From positions 1,612,001-1,676,000 of the forward strand of contig OY756150.1 in assembly GCA_963576785.1 (NCBI GenBank): 64,000 nt of DNA, read 5' to 3'. How positions within the stretch are numbered: the first letter of the stretch is position 1; each line of letters begins with the position of its first letter. The notes below the pieces were generated by a model. That model searched no databases. It was not told where the DNA came from and worked only from the letters and a program-made list of their open reading frames with translations. Below, piece after piece: positions 34,757-45,494 of this stretch. The position numbers and the translations under genes are program-made. This DNA is from Chlorophyllum brunneum (taxonomy: Eukaryota > Basidiomycota > Agaricomycetes > Agaricales > Agaricaceae).

Positions 34757-34951
34757 TACTGCTGCTAGTGTCCTCTATACTGTTGCTGCTACTGCTGCTA
34801 TCCCTGATGATATGGGGGCATGCTCTGAGGCCAGACACTGGAAACTTTAATTACTGATTGGTTTACCTTAAGCATTGACCAATGGTTTGTAATAGCTCCT
34901 TGGACTGCCACAACAGTGATGGCCAAGATAGTGATGTTTACTGTGAGGAAT

Positions 34952-35251
34952 TGTTACAAACTATAGATAGATACTTCATCTCTGTCATACATCTGTTATC
35001 ATTTCTTTACATCATTTCCACCTCCTGTTTCATTTCTTAAAGACTATAACCCCTATGACTTGTTCTACTTGTCTCCTTGACTCCTTCTACTCTGTTCCCT
35101 TATATTTAGCATTTACCACTAGTATATAAAGTGTAGTAATACTTAATGTATTCCTTACACTTTACCAATTGTACTATCCCTTCTTCTTTTCTCTACTTCC
35201 TTGTTTTTATCCAAAGACTTGCAACCTGAGTCCTAGACTAAGGTTGTAACA
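34952..35251 (+). repeat. Gypsy A3 5' LTR
   Basis: 300 bp from TGTTACAAAC to GGTTGTAACA. ACACTTTACCAA at 35157-35168 lies 34 bases below the TATA box start. Confidence 0.9.
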
Positions 35252-35252
35252 T

Positions 35253-35264
35253 TTGGTAAAGTGT
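35253..35264 (+). other. Gypsy A3 self-complementary primer binding site
   Basis: TTGGTAAAGTGT is the exact reverse complement of ACACTTTACCAA at 35157-35168 and starts one base after the LTR. Confidence 0.7.
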
Positions 35265-35651
35265 CATTTGACTCACCTTGCAAGAGAGGTACCACTATTT
35301 GTAGCTAGGCTTGGAATAATAGCCTCCAACCAGGATGACAGTATATGAGCAGCAGTAGCTCATTGAGAATACCAAGAAGACCCAGAGCTCCAAGACCAAC
35401 AGACATCCAGGGGTCACCAGTCACCACCAGATCCAAATGATGAACAGAACCAGAAGTCCCTGAAGGACTTAAGTAACAGAAATCAGATCACAGTATAGAC
35501 AAAGACACAGCTCTCTTCGAGACTCTATTCAACACAGCAGTTGCTGAGACCACATCCAACATACAACATAGAAGTTGCCAAGAACCAATCCAATATAGAA
35601 ATTGCCAAGACACACAAGAACAAATGTAGAGAATCTGAAACAGAATCAGAA

Positions 35652-36428
35652 ATGGCCAATAAAGTTAACTTCCCAAAGAACTTAGTCCCAGAACCAAGAT
35701 ACTTCAATGGAGATAGAACCAAGTTTGATGATTGGTGAAGAGTGATGTCCCTATGGACACTCTTCAACAAGATCAATGACAATGAGCAAAACATAATTGG
35801 AGTATTGGCAAGAATAAGAGGAGAATTAACAGGACCATATGTGAATGCCAAATTATCAGCCATCCAGGATAAGAAAATGCCAACATTCAATGACTTTGCC
35901 ACAGAAATGGTAGCCATATTCTCATTGGAAAATAGAAAGGCAATAGCAGAAGGGGAAATCAAGCTGTTCAAACAGGAAAAGAGAAACACCACTAATTTCA
36001 TAATCAAATTTGAAGTATTGAAAGTACAAGCAGAAACCAATAATACACATGCCATCTTCCTACTCAAATGATATACCAGAGCAGACATCATCTGAACTAT
36101 TGTAGGCTATCTGGCAGCCTCAATTCCAATGACATACAAGAAATGGAGGACCACAATCCTTGCAGTAGGACAAGGATATGAAACTATGGACATCACCCAT
36201 AGGGGTGTTGGAACCACCACTGGAGTTATGTATAGAGGTGGAGGACAATCAATGGAGATTGGAAGACAAAGGGCAAACACCAACCAGAATGGCAAACCAA
36301 GATATTTCAACTGCAATCTATACAGGCATATTGCCAAATATTGCAGCAAGAAAACAAAGATTACATATACCAAATTAACATGCTATAATTGTGGCAAACA
36401 AGGCCACATTTTGAAGAATTGTAACTAA
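35652..36428 (+). pseudogene. Gypsy A3 Gag
   Basis: ATG at 35652 starts MANKVNFPKNLVPEPRYFNGD. The frame is open upstream as well (from 35541). A TGA in DDW*RVMSL replaces TGG, and TGA also occurs near 36069 and 36093. CCHC knuckles are YFNCNLYRHIAKYC (first Cys lost) and CYNCGKQGHILKNC. After KNCN the sequence jumps to late Pol. Confidence 0.82.
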
Positions 36429-37293
36429 CAAACTACCAATGTTCAAAGGAAGAATATATGTGCCACCCAATTGCCAAGTATGACAAGAAATACTCTGACA
36501 ACACTATGACAAAACAGATGTAGAACATCCGGGACAACATCAAATGATCAAACTCCTTAAATAGAGTTATTGGTGGCCCCAAATGCACAACAATGTCAAA
36601 TAATACATCAAAGGATGCAACACATGCCAATGAAACAAGATACTCCAAACAAGACCCACAGCACATCTCCACCCACTACCAATACTAGTGGAACCTTAGG
36701 AAGAAATATCAATTGACATGATAGGACTATTACCAGAGTCAGAAGGACATGATACAATACTTGTTATAGTTGATCATTTCAGCAAGATGATTAAACTGTG
36801 TGCAATTAACACCACTTTGAACCTCCTGGTTGATGTACTGTTGGTTTGTGGATAATATGCCATGGATAAGTTTTGTTGTATGCCTGTTGCTCAGCATAGT
36901 TCTGCCATGAACTTTGATGTGAATTGAGAACCTCTGTCACTAATGATCCTCCAGTGTATTCCATGTATTCTCCATATATCATCTCAATATATCTCTCCTA
37001 GCTCCTCGGATGTCAGGAATGTAGTAAACCATGCACAGGATAACTGGAAGAAATGGTTAACCACAGCAGAATTCCAATATAACAACAAAGTCCACACCAC
37101 CATAGGATACTTGCTATTCCAAATAGTTTATGGACAATACCCTTAGAAGGAAGACATAACAAACACAACCAAGGCACCTGCAATCACAGAACAAATACAG
37201 GAGTTACAAGACATGTGACAAGAAGCAATCAAAATACTACAATATAACCAAACTCAGATGGAGAAATGAAACAGTACCAAACCAGAACACAAG
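36429..37293 (+). pseudogene. Gypsy A3 integrase remnant with inverted block
   Basis: Plus-strand pieces encode the zinc-binding region near 36540-36640 and the start of the integrase core near 36730-36820. The segment from about 36826 to 37016 is the same integrase sequence read backward (ends CCTCCTGGTTGATG and AGCTCCTCGGATGT). After it the plus-strand order resumes with VVNHAQDNWKKWLTTAEFQYNNK. B1 interrupts it after ACAAG at 37293. Confidence 0.8.
37289..37293. repeat. Target site duplication ACAAG, left of gypsy B1
   Basis: It is repeated at 43498-43502. Joining the flanks gives the uninterrupted Pol sequence EHKYIPG seen in A4. Confidence 0.93.
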
Positions 37294-37594
37294 TGTTACG
37301 ACCTTAGTCTCTGACTCAGGTTGCAAGCCTTTGGATAAAGGGAAGGAAGTAGAGAAAGGAAGAAGGGATGATACAATTGGTAAAGTGTAAGGAATACATC
37401 GAGTATTACTACACTTTATATACTAGTGGTGAGAGCTAAGAATAAAGGAGACGAGTAAAGGAGTCATAGGAGACGAGTAGAACGAGTTAGGTAGGAGGCA
37501 CAGCCTCTAGGGGTGATACAGAAGATGAAACAAGTATGAGGGTACACGAGGTAATGGGCGCATGATAGGAATGAACGGTTTATAGTTCGTAACA
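37294..37594 (-). repeat. Gypsy B1 3' LTR
   Basis: 301 bp, TGTTACGACC...TTCGTAACA on the plus strand. Next to it, ATACCTCTC is the complement of the polypurine tract. Confidence 0.93.
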
Positions 37595-37701
37595 ATACCT
37601 CTCTTTCAATCTTCATGTCCTCATGATGCGTATTACTGTAAAGGTCCTTTGTAAAATAAAGCATACGGAATTTGGGGAATGTTGGAAACCACGACGAGCG
37701 T

Positions 37702-38538
37702 TTACTCGTTCATAGGTACAGCTGCTCCTAGTGCTCGGGCCAAGTCCTTCTTGTTTCCTCCGATAAGAGGTGCCTTGTCAACACGTCGTAAGCCAATCCA
37801 GAGGGGTGCGTGTGGTGGTCCTTCTTTGAACAGGAAGTGGGTGTGATTGTTATACGTAGTGTTGTCATTGGTGTGATTGCTTAAGAGCTTGTGCACGATG
37901 CCCTTCCAGTAGTTGTTGTCCTTTTCACCTTCTGATTTCAAAGTGTTATATCCTGTCGGTGGGTGGAAGGTCATGGGTGTGATGGGGGGTACTACCGTGG
38001 TGAGGATGGTTTGAAGATGGGTGACTTCTTCTTTGATGTCAGGGTGAAGTAGTTGATCAGCGGCGGTTCTTCCTTGAGTCTTTTGTTCGCATGTGTGACA
38101 GATGTGATGTTGGATGGGGAACGGGTCGTTACTAACGAGTAATCGGTTAACGATGTGGTGGGAGAGATTTTTGGTGTTCCTTGACTTGTACGTATTGAGT
38201 CGCTCGGCTAGGGCTACAAGGATGCTATGCATCCTTGCTTGTATGTTGGAGATGACGAGTAGTTGCAGGTCATCGTTGATTTCGTATAAGTGTCTTTCCA
38301 ATTGATCTCTCCTTCCTTCATCGATGATGAACTGGTTGAGTCTCGGGGTAGCCTCGGATAAGGTGTCCATTATTTTAGAGGCGCCTTCTTGGGTTGCTTT
38401 CACTGCTGCACCCAATAGTATTATGGTGTCGACTAGGGTTTCTCCTTCTACGAGTTCTTCGTGGCTGGTTCTTTCTGGGATGAGTTCATCGAATTCTTTG
38501 AGGTAGGGGTATGGGGTGAGTTGGTGTTCGGCGGGCAT
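37702..38538 (-). CDS. Gypsy B1 ORF3: extra post-Pol ORF, intact
   Basis: 278 codons; start ATG in strong context (ACCATGCCC). N-terminal MPAEHQLTPYPYLKEFDELIPER is followed by Leu-rich helices (ILLGAAVKATQEGASKIMDTL, LQLLVISNIQARMHSILVALAERLN), a Cys/His cluster HHICHTCEQKT that might bind metal, then NYWKGIVHKLL and HFLFKEGPPHAPLWIGLRRVDKAPLIGG. No signal peptide, transmembrane span or known domain is seen. It lies where env-like genes sit in some gypsy elements but does not look like an envelope protein. It is conserved in A1, A2, A4 and B2, with about 10 differences from B2. Confidence 0.75.
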   Translation of the reverse strand: MPAEHQLTPYPYLKEFDELIPERTSHEELVEGETLVDTIILLGAAVKATQEGASKIMDTLSEATPRLNQFIIDEGRRDQLERHLYEINDDLQLLVISNIQARMHSILVALAERLNTYKSRNTKNLSHHIVNRLLVSNDPFPIQHHICHTCEQKTQGRTAADQLLHPDIKEEVTHLQTILTTVVPPITPMTFHPPTGYNTLKSEGEKDNNYWKGIVHKLLSNHTNDNTTYNNHTHFLFKEGPPHAPLWIGLRRVDKAPLIGGNKKDLARALGAAVPMNE

Positions 38539-38641
38539 GGTGTGTTGTGAAGATAGTTGGCAAAGTCAAAGGTGAAGTGAATACCGCGAGTAATGCGATG
38601 AGTGTAGTGGTTGCTTGAAATACGAGGTTTGCTGTTCATAA

Positions 38642-41600
38642 TTACTGCTTTTTACCTCCCCTTTTTATAGGTTTCATCCTCGAAATTTGACTCATAAATT
38701 CTTGTACCACTTTCTTGGCATTGTCTAAATTTGTCTCGTCTTCCCATGTATCTTCTTCGGACGTATATCCTTTCCAGTGTACTAGGTACTGTTTTCGTTT
38801 TCCCTTTGTGCGGTGTCCTCGGACTTCGTCTACCTCGTAGTGTTCTTCATTATTGACTATTTCGGGTATTGGTGGTGGCTGAGTAGCATCTTGATCGTTT
38901 CTTGGCATATGTCCTGTAGTTCCTGTATTCACTCCGTGATCACAGGAGCCTTGATCTCATTTGAGATGTCTCCTTTCCATGGGTATTGTCCGTATACTAT
39001 TTGGAATGGTGAATGTCCTGTGGCGCTATGTGTTTTATCATTATACTGGAATTCTGCGGTGCTGAGCCATTTCTTCCAGTTGTCCTATGTATGGTTGATT
39101 ACATTTCTGAGGTAGGCTTCGACTTCTTGGTTGACGCACTCCGTTTGGCCGTCTGTTTGTGGATGGTATGCCGTGGATAGGTTATGTTGGGTGCCGGTTG
39201 CTCTGCAAAGTTCTGCCATGAATTTTGATGCGAATTGCGGGCCTCTGTCACTGATGATTCTGCGTGGTATCCCATGTTGTCTCCATATGTCATCTCGATA
39301 TATATCTCCTAGCTCCTCGGATGATAGGGTGGTGTTAACTGCACGTAGTCTGATCATTTTGCTGAAACAATCAACGATGACAAGTATTGTGTCGTATCCT
39401 TCTGATTCTGGTAGTAGTCCTATCATGTTGATTGATATCTCTTCCCATGGTCTGGTGGGTATTGGTAGCGGATGGAGGTGTGTTCGGAGTATTTTGTTTC
39501 GCTGACATGTGTCGCATCCCCTGATGTATCGTTTAACATCATTGCGCATTTGTGGCCACCAATATGTCCTTTTGAGGAGTTCAATCATTCTGTGTTGTCC
39601 CGGGTGTCCTACGTCCGTTCTGTCGTGGTGTTGTTGGAGTATTTCTTGGCATAACTCGGTGTTTGGTGGTACGTATATTCTTCCTTCGAAGATGGGTAAT
39701 CCATCAGTTTCCCATATCTCCTCTGGTCGTTTCTCTTTTTCTCTTAACCATTGTGTTTCTCTTCTCTGCTCCTTTTGTAATCGGTGTTTCAGGTCTTCTT
39801 CTCCCGATATATCCCAAATTTGTCTGATCTCGGTGGTAGTGTTGTCGAATAAGTGGTCGGGTAATAGCATGATATTTGTGTTGTCTCTTGTTGTATCCGT
39901 TTTTGCTAGTCTTGATAACACATCTGCTTTTGTGTTCGTTTTTCCGGGTATGTGTTTTAACGTGTAGTAATATTCCTGTAGTTCCAGTTGCCATCTTGCC
40001 TGTCGTCCTGTGAGTTGTTGCGGTTTCCTGAAGTATTCCAAATTCTTGTGGTCCGTCCATATCTCGAATGGTTTGTCGGCGTCGAGTAGATATTGTCTCC
40101 AAGTTTTGATTGCTTCTCGGATTGCCAATAGTTCTTTGTCGTAGATTTGGTAGTTTCGTTCTGCCGGTATCATTGTTCTCGAGTGGAAGGCGATTGGGTG
40201 CCACTGGTTATTCTGGTCTTGTGATAATACCGCTCCTACTCCATATCCTGATGCGTCCACTTCCACTCTATATTGTCCTTTGTCTCGGGGCATTGCTAGT
40301 ACCGGTTCGCTTGTGATCTTCTCCTTGATTTTTTCAAATGCTTGTTGTTGTCGTTCTGACCATGACCATTGCGCGTCCTTCTTTTTTAGCTCGTGTAGTG
40401 GTGTTGCTATATTACTGAAGTCTTGTATGAATCGTCGGTAGAAGTTTGCAAAGTCCAGGAATTTCTCGACGTCTTTCACGGATTTGGGTGTTGGCCATTC
40501 CCTTACTGCTTTCACCTTCTCTTCCTCCATTTTAACGCTGCCCTGTCCTACTACAAAGCCCAGTATGGGTATTTCCTTCGCGTCGAACATACATTTTGAT
40601 CGCTTGAAGTAGAGCTGGTGTTTGGCTGCAATGTCTAAGAACCACATCATTCTTTTCTCGAGTTCTTCCTGTGTGGTCCCTGGAATGATGAAATCGTCCA
40701 TGTAGTTGACGAGCGCTCCTTCATGTAATAGTTCCCGAAATATCGTGTTCATCATTCTCTGAAAGGTTGCCGGTGAATTGCTCATTCCGAAGAACATGAC
40801 CGTAGGTTCAAATAATCCGCTGTTTGTTACGAACGCTGCCTTCCATTCATCTCCTTTCCTGATTCTGACATTGTTGTATCCCCAAATGATATCAAGCTTG
40901 TTAAATACTTTTGCGTCCTTTAATCGATCTAGAACTTCGCCTATGAGTGGCAGTGGCATTTTATCCTTGATGGTGTGTTCATTCAGCTTTTTGTAATCTT
41001 GTACCAGGCATTTTGTTCCGTCTTTCTTTGGTATAAAGAAACATGGGGTGGCGTAGGGAGATTGTGATGGTCTGATTCGTCCTGAGGCGAGGTTTTTGTC
41101 GAGGAACTTCTGTAGTTCCTGTTTTTCCATTATTGTCATTGGGTAAACTTTGGACTGTAGTACCGGGGGTGCATCCTCTGACAGATTTATCTCGTGGTCC
41201 CATACCGTGTGCGCGGGTAAATTATCAAAGTTCTTCTTGTTGAATAGGTGGGTGTATTGTCGGAGGTATGGTGGTAGATCTTCATCGTCCGTCCGGTCCA
41301 CCTTTTTCTCTTCAATGTGTTCCTTGACTGTCCGTATTTTCTCGTTAAACTGTATGTCACTATGTGATATTTTGCAATCATCTGGGCATCTGGTGAATCA
41401 TATGACATGATTGTTCCAATCGATTTCCAGGTTATGCTTGACCAGCCAGTCGTGTCCGAGATATAAGTCTGCACTTTCTAGTTGTGTTACCAAAGCGTCA
41501 ATTTGTTCTGTGTGGTTGCCGTTATTTAATACCAGTTGTGCCTTGTCCGTTATTTCTCCTTTTTTATTTTCTGTTCTGTCGGCATTGATTACTCTGATTG

Positions 41601-41818
41601 GGGTTTCCAGGGGTTTGGTCGGGATCTGTTCTTCGTCTATTGTTCGTTGTGCTATGCACGTGTGGGTGCATCCGGAGTCTACAAGGGTTGTAATTGATCT
41701 ACGTCCTTTTCTTGTCTGGATTGTTGAGTCGAGGAGAAGTTCGCGCGTAGAGTTTCATTTTTGGGGAATCACATATTGTCTATTGTGTGATAAAACAGAA
41801 ACTCTAGGTTTATTGGCT
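38642..41818 (-). pseudogene. Gypsy B1 Pol (deletion before the chromodomain)
   Basis: The main open frame is 39085-41301 (738 codons). It covers RT (KLDIIWGYNNVRI, YMDDFIIPG), RNase H (VEVDASGYGVGAV, IYDKELLAIREAIKTW) and integrase (YWWPQMRNDVKRYIRGCDTCQRNK, ILVIVDCFSKM, ISDRGPQFASKFMAEL, CVNQEVEAYLR). The protease (TTLVDSGCTHTCIA) lies upstream near 41690, behind two TGA codons shared with B2. A TAG at 39085 and the deletion separate the chromodomain (38642-38932: QYLVHWKGYTSEEDTWEDE). Confidence 0.9.
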
Positions 41819-41831
41819 CGTGGGTTTGCAC

Positions 41832-42695
41832 CTACTCAGAGCCTTCGACAAAATCCTCTTTCTCCTCTATTTCTTGTTCGTTGTCCTTGTTGACTTCCCT
41901 GATATGCACTTTCTTAGGTGCCCGGCAGTTCTTCGCGATGTGGCCTTGTTTGCCGCAATTGTAACACATTATCTTGGTGTATGTGACTTTTGTCTTCTTC
42001 CTGCAATATTTGGCAATATGCCCATAGAGGTTGCAATTGTAGCACCTCAGTTTTCCGTTTTGATCGGTGTCTGCCTTTTGTCTTCCTATCTCCATGGGTT
42101 GTCCTCTACCTCCATAGGTAACTCCGGTGGTGGTTCTGACATCTCCTCGGGTGATGTCCGTTGCTTCGTAACCTTGTCCTACTGCGAGGATCGTGGTTTT
42201 CCATTTACTATATGTCGTTGGAACAGAGGCCGTCGGGTAGCCTACTATGGTTCGAATAATGTCTGCTCGGGTGTGACGCTTAAGGAGGAATATTGCGTGG
42301 GTGTCGTCTGTCCCTGCTTGGGCTCTTAATGCCTCGAATTTGATTAAGAAATCTGCCGTGTTCTTCTTTCCCTGTTTGAACATTTCTATTTCTCCTTCTG
42401 CTATGGCTTTCCTATTCCCCAAGGAGAATGTGGCTTCTACTTCTTTTGTAAAGTCCTCCCACCCCGGTGTTTTCTTATTTTGGATGGCTTGTAGCTGCGT
42501 ATTGGCGTAAGGGCCTGCTAGCCCTCCTTTCATTCTTGCCAAAATAGCTACTATCTTCTGTTTGTCTTCATCTATCTTGTTGAACATTAGCCACAAGGAT
42601 ATGGCTCTCCACCAATCATCGAATTTGGTTCTATCTCCATTGAAATATCCTGGTTCCGGGGCTAGGTTCTTTGGGACATTGATTTCGTCTGTCAT
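41832..42695 (-). CDS. Gypsy B1 Gag (287 codons from the Met used)
   Basis: Start MTDEINVPKNLAPEPGYFNGD; the capsid-like region has WWRAISLWLMFNKIDEDKQK; then two CCHC knuckles CYNCNLYGHIAKYC and CYNCGKQGHIAKNC, and an acidic end EEKEDFVEGSE before TAG. The frame stays open about 100 codons upstream into an acidic repeat without a Met, until a TGA that follows the peptide MSSSSSSRTPRRQ. The true Gag may therefore start near 43105. It appears identical in protein sequence to B2 Gag. Confidence 0.88.
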   Translation of the reverse strand: MTDEINVPKNLAPEPGYFNGDRTKFDDWWRAISLWLMFNKIDEDKQKIVAILARMKGGLAGPYANTQLQAIQNKKTPGWEDFTKEVEATFSLGNRKAIAEGEIEMFKQGKKNTADFLIKFEALRAQAGTDDTHAIFLLKRHTRADIIRTIVGYPTASVPTTYSKWKTTILAVGQGYEATDITRGDVRTTTGVTYGGRGQPMEIGRQKADTDQNGKLRCYNCNLYGHIAKYCRKKTKVTYTKIMCYNCGKQGHIAKNCRAPKKVHIREVNKDNEQEIEEKEDFVEGSE

Positions 42696-43196
42696 TTCTG
42701 GTTCTAACTCTGGTTCGCTGTGTTCGTTTTCGTAGGTCTTGGCGATTTCTATATCGGCTGTGGCGTCGGCGACTTCTGTGTCGAATTCGGTCTCAAATAG
42801 AGCTGTGTCGATTTCTTCTTCAAATGGAGCTGGTTCTTCGTCGGTGCTGTGTTCGGATTCTTCTTCGTAGTTCTCGGCGATATCTATATCGGATGTATTC
42901 TCGGCGACTTCTGTGTCGAATTTGGTTTCAAATAGCGCTGTGTTTTCATCTACGCTGTGTTCGGATTTCTGCCATTTAAGGCCTTCAGGGATTTCTGGTT
43001 CTGTTGATCATTTGGATCCTGTTGCTACGGGTGAACCCTGGATGTCTGTTGGTCTCGGAGCTCTCTGTCTTCTCGGTGTTCTCGATGAGCTACTGCTGCT
43101 CATATACTGTCGTCCTGGTCGGAGGCTATTATTCCAAGCCTAGCTACGAATAGTGGCACCTCTCTTGCAAGGTGAGTCGAATGACACTTTACCAAA

Positions 43197-43497
43197 TGTT
43201 ACGACCTTAGTCTCTGACTCAGGTTGCAAGCCTTTGGATAAAGGGAAGGAAGTAGAGAAAGGAAGAAGGGATGATATGATTGGTAAAGTGTAAGGAATAC
43301 ATCGAGTATTACTACACTTTATATGCTAGTGGTGAGAGCTAAGAATAAAGGAGACGAGTAAAGGAGTCATAGGAGACGAGTAGAACGAGTCAGGTAGGAG
43401 GCACAGCCTCTAGGGGTGATACAGAAGATGAAACAAGTATGAGGGTACACGAGGTAATGGGCGCATGATAGGAATGAACGGTTTATAGTTCGTAACA
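43197..43497 (-). repeat. Gypsy B1 5' LTR
   Basis: 301 bp and a few differences from the left LTR (for example TATATGCTAG against TATATACTAG near the TATA box). The PBS side ACACTTTACCAA (plus-strand reading) is at about 43184-43195. Confidence 0.93.
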
Positions 43498-43502
43498 ACA
43501 AG

Positions 43503-43972
43503 TATATTCCAGGGAACCAAGTATGGCTCGAAGCAAGCAATATCAGGACAACAAGACCAACCAAGAAGCTTGATCATAAATGCTATGGACCATTCCAAAT
43601 AAAAGCAAAAATAGGCAAAATAAGTTACCAACTGGAACTACCTGAAACATGGGCAATACACAATGTGTTTAACAGCCGACTCCTCTCCCTGTATCACAAA
43701 CCTGAGTTCAACAGCCAGCATGCTCCACCACCACTGATGCCCGAAATCATTAATAATGAAGAACAGTACAAGGTAGAAGAGATCCAAGGACACCATATAA
43801 AAGGATAAAGAAATCAATACCTAGTACACTGGAAAGGATATACCTCTGAAGAAGACACATGGGAAGATGAGTCAGAACTAAAAAATGCTAAGGAGGCAGT
43901 TCAAGAATTTTTAGACAAGATTTTGAGGACAAAACCTATAAAAAGGGAGGGTAAAAAGTGACAATTATGAAC
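43503..43972 (+). pseudogene. Gypsy A3 Pol C-terminus with chromodomain
   Basis: It continues the A3 integrase after B1: GNQVWLEASNIRTTRPTKK, the GPY-like KCYGPFQIKAKIGK, then a chromodomain segment YLVHWKGYTSEEDTWEDESEL at about 43815-43880 and the KREGKK end with TGA. The match to A-type elements stops near TATGAAC at 43970, where LINE L4 begins. Confidence 0.82.
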
Positions 43973-45494
43973 ACTGTTCCCTAGGACGCCATCTATGACC
44001 AGGCCTTTCGTTCCCACCAACCAGGCCTATAGCAACACTATACCTCCATTGGTTCTCAGCAAAGGGCTGTCAACCCCCCCGAGATCCTCGGACCCCCTCA
44101 TTAGTGACGTGGAAAAGACTGCCCACTGATTATCCAAACAACTAAGGCCAGAAGGTGATCACTACTACTCAGAAAAAGACAACAGAAAGGACTGGGCTGA
44201 CCAAGTTGAAGAAGAATTGGAGCTCAGGGAAAAAGATGTTGAAGAAGACACTGCGGAACATGAAGGTGGACTGGAGGAATTTTACAATAATGCTGTAAGA
44301 GAGGTTGGAAGGCTTTCTGAGTGGGTGAAGGCCTGCAGCTCCTTCAACATGAGTGGGGACAATGGGCTTGCATTTGGGTGGGCTTTTACGGAATTGACAG
44401 GAACCTTGATGAAGGTGGGATGGCTTAAGGTTGCCATAGACAAGCAGAAGAATGACCTCCATGGGTGGATGGGGGTAAACTTTGGTAAGATCATCATCCG
44501 CGCTGAGGAGACACCTCAACTGGACCTCTCTCCCCTATGACAAGAGGCCTCCAAAGGCCCTACACGGAAACCTGATGATGTCCACATGGAGGTCGTCGAA
44601 TACATAGCCACTCTGGGGATCACCGGTGACAATAATGTCACTCATTCAGGTATCTCCAATGATGACATGAAAGTCACTAAGGATAAGGAAGTCACTTATT
44701 TGGGTATCTCCGATGATGACATTCAAATGATCATGGAGGCGGAGTTCAAGACCATCACCAATAAGAAGAAAGGCAAGGGCCGAAAGCCCGCCCTTGCCAA
44801 AAATAAACCTGCCGCTGCCAAGAATCCGGCTACCATGAATAACAAGGCCAAGTCTGAGCAAACCCCCGAAAGCCACCACAACTCCACTTTCCCCTTTGAG
44901 AGAAGGGTCCAAACCCTCATATGTGGTGGCTGTAGCTAAAAATGACAAATGCCCTGCCCCCCCCTCCACTGGACGTGACCCTCTCAAACTCTTGGAGTTT
45001 GCAAGCAAATTCCCAGAATTGTCGCACGAGAAAGTAGTAGCAATGTACAACGCTGCTTTCTCCACTTCCTCCCCTGCAAACAAGAAGCCAGTTAAGAAAG
45101 CTGGGGTAGTTTGCTCCATGCTAAATGGTCCCTTGCACAAGCAGGTCATCATCCCCCTCCTTACTGGTCCCAATGTTTCTAACTTCGGGGCCATCATTGA
45201 CTCTCTCAACGCTTGCCTCATAGCCAAGAAATCAAATACCAGGGTCATCGCCACCTTGCAGAGTAAGCTGGGCCTTATGGTTCACACCTCGGAGGTGTTG
45301 ACCCCTAAAGAGCTAGATGTTGTCAAGGCATGGCTCAAGGAGAAGTTCAGAGGGATCACCACAGGCAATGTCTCCCTCCCTAAATCCAAATTGTTTGTGA
45401 AAGTCACAGACATCAGCTACATCACCCCCCGAGGTCAAATCCTCACTGAAGACAATGTCGTCTCCAGCGTCCGAAATTCCATCCATTCAGATGC
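43973..45494 (+). mobile_element. LINE L4: 5' end and ORF1 part of the L1-type LINE, 3' end lost
   Basis: It holds sequence upstream of the L1 truncation point: a GC-rich 5' region and a longer ORF1 N-terminus. From about 44900 it matches L1 ORF1 (GRDPLKLLEFASKFPEL). The match ends at GATGC (45494), where the end of a copia-2-type element begins. LINEs lose 5' ends on insertion, so loss of the 3' end points to a later deletion or recombination. Confidence 0.85.
44178..44937 (+). pseudogene. LINE L4 ORF1, N-terminal part
   Basis: Open frames 44217-44540 and 44586-44939 carry the acidic start (ELREKDVEEDTAEHEGGLEEF), a Trp-rich middle (AFGWAFTELTGTLMKVGWLK) and a Lys/Ala-rich linker (KKKGKGRKPALAKNKPAAAKNPA). 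TGA at 44538 separates the two. This part is absent from L1, so it is the only view of the ORF1 N-terminus here. No domain is recognised. Confidence 0.65.

Larger units (their letters stand above)
30939..34951 (-). mobile_element. Copia-1b: decayed copia-1 relative, split by a 2.47 kb insertion
   Basis: On the minus strand, 34951-34461 matches the 5' Gag side of copia-1, and 31984-30939 matches its second Gag piece and protease, up to the point equal to copia-1 position 1428. A2 cuts it on one side and the A3 LTR on the other. No LTR of its own remains. Confidence 0.82.
37294..43497 (-). mobile_element. Gypsy B1: young Ty3/gypsy chromovirus with a Pol deletion
   Basis: The 6204 bp copy has 301 bp LTRs that are nearly identical, and ACAAG duplications. 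Minus-strand order: 5' LTR (43197-43497), PBS, Gag, Pol, ORF3, 3' LTR (37294-37594). Compared with B2 it lacks about 274 bp between integrase and chromodomain. Its Gag and Pol N-terminus look identical to B2. CpG content is visibly higher than in A copies. Confidence 0.93.
34952..43972 (+). mobile_element. Gypsy A3: rearranged Ty3/gypsy copy, host of gypsy B1
   Basis: 5' LTR (34952-35251), primer site, Gag (to 36428), then a deletion that joins the second CCHC knuckle directly to late Pol (spacer before integrase). An inverted block (about 36826-37016), more integrase, gypsy B1 (37294-43497), then the Pol C-terminus with chromodomain (43503-43962). It ends at the LINE L4 junction without a 3' LTR. 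Confidence 0.85.
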
